DNA of 8,503 nucleotides, from assembly GCA_030649435.1 (NCBI GenBank), contig JAUSKE010000140.1, positions 1-8,503 on the forward strand, in the 5' to 3' direction. The notes beneath the pieces were generated by a model that worked only from the letters and a program-made list of their open reading frames with translations, was not told the DNA's origin and did no database searches. The position numbers were made by a program, and so were the translations under genes. The stretch comes from Deltaproteobacteria bacterium (lineage in GTDB: Bacteria; UBA10199; JACPAL01; JACOUP01). The number at the start of each line of letters is the position of its first letter. Position 1 is the first letter of the stretch. Of this stretch, positions 5,454 to 8,503 are shown piece by piece.

Positions 5454-7469
5454 ATGGCCCAGCCGATTTTGAAGGAAGTTGAACGTCAGTCCTCTCATTC
5501 TCAAGAAATCCCCTCACCAAAAGTAGAAAAAATCTGGACGGTGTCTGATTCGGATCGTCTTTACAACATCAGCAACTGGGGTTCTTCCTATTTTTCGGTG
5601 AGTGAGAAGGGTGAAGTGCTCTCTTCGCCATTGCAACAGGAGGGGGGGAGCATCTCTCTCATGGATGTGGTTCAGGCAGCGAAGGAAAAGGGGCTGAACC
5701 TTCCCCTTCAGATTCGGTTTCAGGATATCATTCGTCATCGTGTTCGGGCGATCAACCACGCCTTTCGAAATGCGATCGCAGAGCACGAATATAAAAACGT
5801 TTATAAAGGTGTTTTCCCAATAAAAGTTAATCAGTTAAGAGAGGTTGTTGAAGAAATACTTGATGCTGGAAAGGAGTTCGGTCACGGGCTTGAGGTCGGT
5901 AGCAAGCCGGAACTTGTGGCGGGACTTTCCATCAATGATAATCCTGAGAGCCTGATTATTTGCAACGGGTACAAGGACAATCACTTCATCCGGATGGCGC
6001 TTTTGGGGCAGAAGGTGGGGCGACAAGTTATTTTTGTTGTGGAGAAGGTTGATGAGGTGGAGCGGATTATCAAGATCGCCCAGCAGATGGAAGTGGAACC
6101 AATGATCGGAATTAGGGTAAGACTGGTTTCCAAGAGTTCCGGTAAGTGGGCCGACTCCAGCGGGGAGGATGCCAAGTTTGGTCTGACCGCCTCGGAGGCC
6201 CTTGAGGCGTGGGAATCGCTCCAGGAAAACAAGCTGGAACATTGTCTCAAGATGATCCACTTTCATATCGGGTCGCAGGTCCCCGACATCATGAACATCA
6301 AGCAGGCGGTTCGAGAAGCGACCCGGTATCTTGCAAAATTTATTCAACTCGGGGCCAAGCTTGAATATCTGGATGTTGGGGGAGGGCTGGCGATCGACTA
6401 CGACGGCAGTGGTACCAGCTTCCATTCGTCGATGAACTATTCGCTCGATGAGTATGCCTCTACCGTCGTCTACAATATTAAGGACGTTTGCGATGAGGAG
6501 AAGGTCCCGTACCCGATCATCGTTTCTGAGAGCGGTCGCTCAACCGTGGCTCACCATAGCGTGCTGGTGGTTGAGGCGTTTGCCAATGTTGAGAAGAGCC
6601 ACGAATCAAAATTGATGAAAGTGACTGATTCAGACAAGGAACATAAGATTATTCGGGATATCCTGACCCTGAGGCGGAAAATCCCTCACAAGAAAAATAT
6701 TCTCGAAGTCTACCATGCCTTGCAGCAGATCAAGGAAGAATCGAGGCGGCTCTTTGATGTCGGGCTTTTGGACCTTGTGGTCAAGGCAAAGGTAGAGAAC
6801 CTTTACTGGCAGCTGGCAGAACAGATCGTGACCAAGTTTCGTCAGAATGGCCATATCCCTGAGGAAATCCTTGAGCTCGAGAACAGCCTTTCGGATCAGT
6901 ATGTTTGCAACTTTTCAATCTTTCAGTCCCTTTTGGATAACTGGGCGATCGGTCAGCTCTTTCCCATCATCCCGATCCATCGTCTGAATGAGGAGCCGGT
7001 GAACCGGGCGACCTTGGTGGATATCACCTGTGACTCCGAGGGGAAGATCGATGAGTTTATCGATATGCACGATGTCCGGGAGTTTGTCCCTCTGCACCCG
7101 ATTGGGAAGGAGCCTTACTATCTGGGAATTTTTCTGTCAGGGGCTTATCAGGACATCATGGGGGATGAGCACAACCTTTTTGGCAAGACCAATGAGGTTC
7201 ATGTTTTTCTGGACCCGGATGAAGAATCCGGCTTCTACCTGGAAGAGGTGATTAGGGGGAGCACGATCGAGCACGTCCTCCAGAGCACCCAATACGATGC
7301 CAATGATCTGGTTCGGAACTTCAAGAGGGTGGTCGATGCAGCCATTAAGGAAGACCGGATCAAACCAACCCTTGGGATGAAACTTCTGGATGAATACCGA
7401 CAAGCCTTAGGGGACTATACCTATCTTGCCGCAGATGAAGGGCCTCCCTCGAACGGCCAGTCCTCCTAA
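5454..7469 (+). CDS. speA: Biosynthetic arginine decarboxylase
   Basis: A 671-residue PLP-dependent enzyme of the alanine-racemase-fold (fold III) decarboxylases. It converts arginine to agmatine, the first step of one route to putrescine and spermidine. PLP-binding Lys124 lies in VFPIKVNQ (120-127). HFHIGSQ (269-275), the glycine-rich phosphate-binding DVGGGLAIDYDG (307-318) and SESGRS (358-363) are typical. The C-terminal half supplies Cys526 in DITCDSEG, the expected active-site cysteine. Length fits the family (about 630-660). The first 27 or so residues precede the conserved WTVSDSDRLYNISNWG start and look like a variable extension. The ATG at 5454 has a poor ribosome-binding site. An AT-rich patch covers the codons around Lys124. 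It stands alone: no agmatinase or agmatine deiminase gene is adjacent in the window. Confidence 0.97.
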   Translation: MAQPILKEVERQSSHSQEIPSPKVEKIWTVSDSDRLYNISNWGSSYFSVSEKGEVLSSPLQQEGGSISLMDVVQAAKEKGLNLPLQIRFQDIIRHRVRAINHAFRNAIAEHEYKNVYKGVFPIKVNQLREVVEEILDAGKEFGHGLEVGSKPELVAGLSINDNPESLIICNGYKDNHFIRMALLGQKVGRQVIFVVEKVDEVERIIKIAQQMEVEPMIGIRVRLVSKSSGKWADSSGEDAKFGLTASEALEAWESLQENKLEHCLKMIHFHIGSQVPDIMNIKQAVREATRYLAKFIQLGAKLEYLDVGGGLAIDYDGSGTSFHSSMNYSLDEYASTVVYNIKDVCDEEKVPYPIIVSESGRSTVAHHSVLVVEAFANVEKSHESKLMKVTDSDKEHKIIRDILTLRRKIPHKKNILEVYHALQQIKEESRRLFDVGLLDLVVKAKVENLYWQLAEQIVTKFRQNGHIPEEILELENSLSDQYVCNFSIFQSLLDNWAIGQLFPIIPIHRLNEEPVNRATLVDITCDSEGKIDEFIDMHDVREFVPLHPIGKEPYYLGIFLSGAYQDIMGDEHNLFGKTNEVHVFLDPDEESGFYLEEVIRGSTIEHVLQSTQYDANDLVRNFKRVVDAAIKEDRIKPTLGMKLLDEYRQALGDYTYLAADEGPPSNGQSS

Positions 7470-7481
7470 TAGCTAACGTCG

Positions 7482-7524
7482 CATAATATATATTATGTAA
7501 AGTTATGGATGCTGGTGATCCATA
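7482..7524. repeat. Two inverted repeats downstream of speA
   Basis: A perfect 16-bp palindrome, CATAATATATATTATG (7482-7497), starts 12 bp after the speA stop. Seven bases later a perfect 7-bp hairpin follows: TATGGAT (7504-7510) and ATCCATA (7518-7524) around a 7-base loop. Neither has a T-run, so they are not terminators themselves. They may protect the speA mRNA 3' end or bind a protein. Confidence 0.6.
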
Positions 7525-7526
7525 GA

Positions 7527-7555
7527 AAAAGGCGCCCCTTGTGAGGACGCCTTTT
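7527..7555. terminator. Bidirectional intrinsic terminator between speA and the zinc-ribbon gene
   Basis: AAAAGGCG (7527-7534) pairs perfectly with CGCCTTTT (7548-7555). An inner CCT/AGG stem (7537-7539 and 7544-7546) closes a 4-base loop. The A-run on one side and the T-run on the other make it work in both directions. It serves speA on the plus strand and the small gene, whose stop is 25 bp away, on the minus strand. Confidence 0.88.
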
Positions 7556-7579
7556 AGTCAATAAAGCCTGAAACCAGCC

Positions 7580-7738
7580 CTACTTCTTGTTTCCTAGAAT
7601 CTTGTACATCCCGGTACCACACTTGGTACATTTACCCTTCAGGGCAAGCCGTTTGTTCTTCATCGTCACCTGCTTGGCCTCACCCATATCCCTCTTCGCC
7701 TTACATTTGACACAGTATCCTTTTTCAGCTGCAGCCAT
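7580..7738 (-). CDS. Small zinc-ribbon protein resembling DUF5679
   Basis: A 52-residue basic protein of unknown function. Two CxxC knuckles, Cys9/Cys12 (YCVKCKAKRDM) and Cys37/Cys40 (GKCTKCGTGMYKI), should bind one zinc ion. The pattern, including KRDM after the first knuckle and CGTGMYKI at the second, matches my memory of DUF5679. Lysine and arginine are frequent throughout, which would suit nucleic-acid or ribosome binding, but that is inference. The frame extends upstream to 7789, but the ATG at 7738 is preferred. It has GGGAGG at ideal distance, and the extension would cross its own promoter and overlap the carB stop. It follows carB by 47 bp on the same strand, and its own promoter lies in that gap. 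A terminator lies just beyond its stop. Confidence 0.85.
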   Translation of the reverse strand: MAAAEKGYCVKCKAKRDMGEAKQVTMKNKRLALKGKCTKCGTGMYKILGNKK

Positions 7739-7744
7739 ATGGTT

Positions 7745-7750
7745 CCCTCC
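7745..7750 (-). promoter_or_regulatory. Ribosome-binding site of the zinc-ribbon gene
   Basis: On the minus strand GGAGGG precedes ATG 7738 by six bases. It decides the start in favour of 7738 over in-frame codons further upstream. A short CCC/GGG pairing in the leader (7757-7759 with 7749-7751) is too weak to call a switch. Confidence 0.75.
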
Positions 7751-7760
7751 CTTTTCGGGT

Positions 7761-7789
7761 ATTAAACACTGAAGTTTTTTAGAATTCAA
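7761..7789 (-). promoter_or_regulatory. Promoter of the zinc-ribbon gene, overlapping the carB stop
   Basis: Reading the minus strand, TTGAAT (7789-7784, four of six) and TTTAAT (7766-7761, five of six) are separated by exactly 17 bp. The carB stop TGA (7788-7786) is inside the -35 box. Transcription would start near 7754, giving a leader of about 16 bases with the GGAGGG site. This would allow the small gene to be expressed apart from carB. Confidence 0.6.
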
Positions 7790-8503
7790 TAACTTTTTTG
7801 GTACTCTTGAAGCGGCCTGACCTCAAGGCTCGCCCTTTTGAGTTCACAAATCGCTTGGGCCGCCGCCTTGGCCGCCGCCACGGTCGTAAAATAAGGGATG
7901 TTACAGACGAGCGCCGTTCGCCGGATTGAAAAAGAATCGAGGGCCGATTTTCTTCCCTCTGGGGTATTAATCACGAGCGAGATTTTGCCATTCTTTAGGG
8001 CGTCGACGATATGAGGACTTCCTTCCGCTACCTTGTTGATCGGTAGCGCCTTGATCCCATTGGCGCTCAAAAATTGAGCGGTCCCTTGTGTTGCAATGAT
8101 TCCAAATTGAAGGTCTCGAAAAGTACGCGCCGTTTCCAGGATATCGTTCCCCTTGTCCTCGTTACGGACACTCAAAAAAACTTGCCCCTGCATCGGGAGC
8201 GCATTGAAGGCGGAGAGCTGGGACTTGGCAAACGCAGCGCCGAAGGTCCAGTCAATCCCCATTACCTCGCCGGTCGATTTCATCTCTGGCCCGAGGATCG
8301 TATCGACCCCGGGGAATTTGCTGAACGGAAAGACTGACTCTTTGACCGAGAGGTGTTTGGGGACTCGTTCTTTAGTGAGACCAATTTTCTTAAGGCTCGA
8401 GCCAGCCATCACCCTGGCGGCGAGTTTTGCAAAAGGGATTCCTGTCGCCTTCGAGACGAACGGTACCGTTCGCGAGGCCCGAGGGTTGACCTCCAACACG
8501 TAG
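7786..8503 (-). CDS. carB: Carbamoyl-phosphate synthase large subunit, C-terminal part
   Basis: About 238 residues of the C-terminal end of CarB, cut by the right window edge; the start lies outside. CarB uses ATP, bicarbonate and ammonia from CarA to make carbamoyl phosphate for pyrimidines and arginine. The first visible residues, YVLEVNPRASRTVPFVSKAT, are the end of the second ATP-grasp domain, with the metal-binding Glu and Asn of EVNPR. From about 8180 down to 7830 lies the MGS-like allosteric domain: SVRNEDK, ATQGTA, NKVAEGSPHI and INTPEGR align with E. coli segments that bind UMP. One reported UMP contact, Thr1017 of E. coli, appears to be proline here. The frame ends with TGA at 7788-7786 and shows no damage. 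It runs convergent to speA. Confidence 0.95.
   Translation of the reverse strand, partial: YVLEVNPRASRTVPFVSKATGIPFAKLAARVMAGSSLKKIGLTKERVPKHLSVKESVFPFSKFPGVDTILGPEMKSTGEVMGIDWTFGAAFAKSQLSAFNALPMQGQVFLSVRNEDKGNDILETARTFRDLQFGIIATQGTAQFLSANGIKALPINKVAEGSPHIVDALKNGKISLVINTPEGRKSALDSFSIRRTALVCNIPYFTTVAAAKAAAQAICELKRASLEVRPLQEYQKSY

Noticed and set aside
5835..6425. 196-codon open frame on the minus strand inside speA
   Set aside because: It is fully antisense to a strongly conserved gene, the translation resembles no protein family, and there is no ribosome-binding site; a coding shadow.
7739..7789. 17-residue extension of the zinc-ribbon protein
   Set aside because: It would cover the proposed promoter and the carB stop, and the strong ribosome-binding site points to 7738.
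1..8503. Defence system, CRISPR array, toxin-antitoxin pair or biosynthetic cluster
   Set aside because: I looked on both strands. All long frames are explained by conserved housekeeping or two-component genes, and no spaced repeats exist.

Overview
The window reads as ordinary chromosomal core genome from a Gram-negative-type bacterium with roughly balanced GC. There are no insertion sequences, phage genes or CRISPR repeats. The gene order site-2 protease, trpS, scpA, scpB is, from memory, typical of deltaproteobacterial lineages such as Geobacter relatives, and the protein sequences fit that. I would place the source in or near Desulfobacterota, Bdellovibrionota or an uncultured sister lineage, with low certainty.

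Left part (1-3300, plus strand): a housekeeping operon starts at a near-consensus sigma-70 promoter at the very left edge. It encodes a membrane M50-family site-2 protease, tryptophanyl-tRNA synthetase, and the two SMC partner proteins ScpA and ScpB. The first three genes are chained by two 4-bp ATGA overlaps, and scpB follows scpA by two bases. An initiator tRNA-Met gene lies 25 bp after scpB. It appears to have its own promoter, whose -35 box is inside the 3' end of scpB. A strong intrinsic terminator closes this block.

Middle part (3311-5374, plus strand): an OmpR/PhoB-type response regulator and a membrane sensor histidine kinase form a two-gene two-component system. Its stimulus and targets cannot be read from the sequence. 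The regulator starts only 12 bp past the terminator stem and has no Shine-Dalgarno sequence.

Right part (5404-8503): speA (biosynthetic arginine decarboxylase, arginine to agmatine, polyamine pathway) has its own promoter. It ends in a cluster of inverted repeats and a bidirectional terminator. Converging on it from the minus strand are the C-terminal part of carB (carbamoyl-phosphate synthase large subunit, cut by the window edge) and a 52-residue zinc-ribbon protein resembling DUF5679. The small gene has a well-formed promoter overlapping the carB stop codon and a strong ribosome-binding site.

I see no clearly new biological system. The most interesting features are regulatory: four promoter candidates that all have exactly 17-bp spacers, two of them packed into the 3' end of the preceding gene; a probably leaderless first gene; an unusual 1-72 pair in the initiator tRNA; and an independently expressed zinc-ribbon gene of unknown function behind carB.
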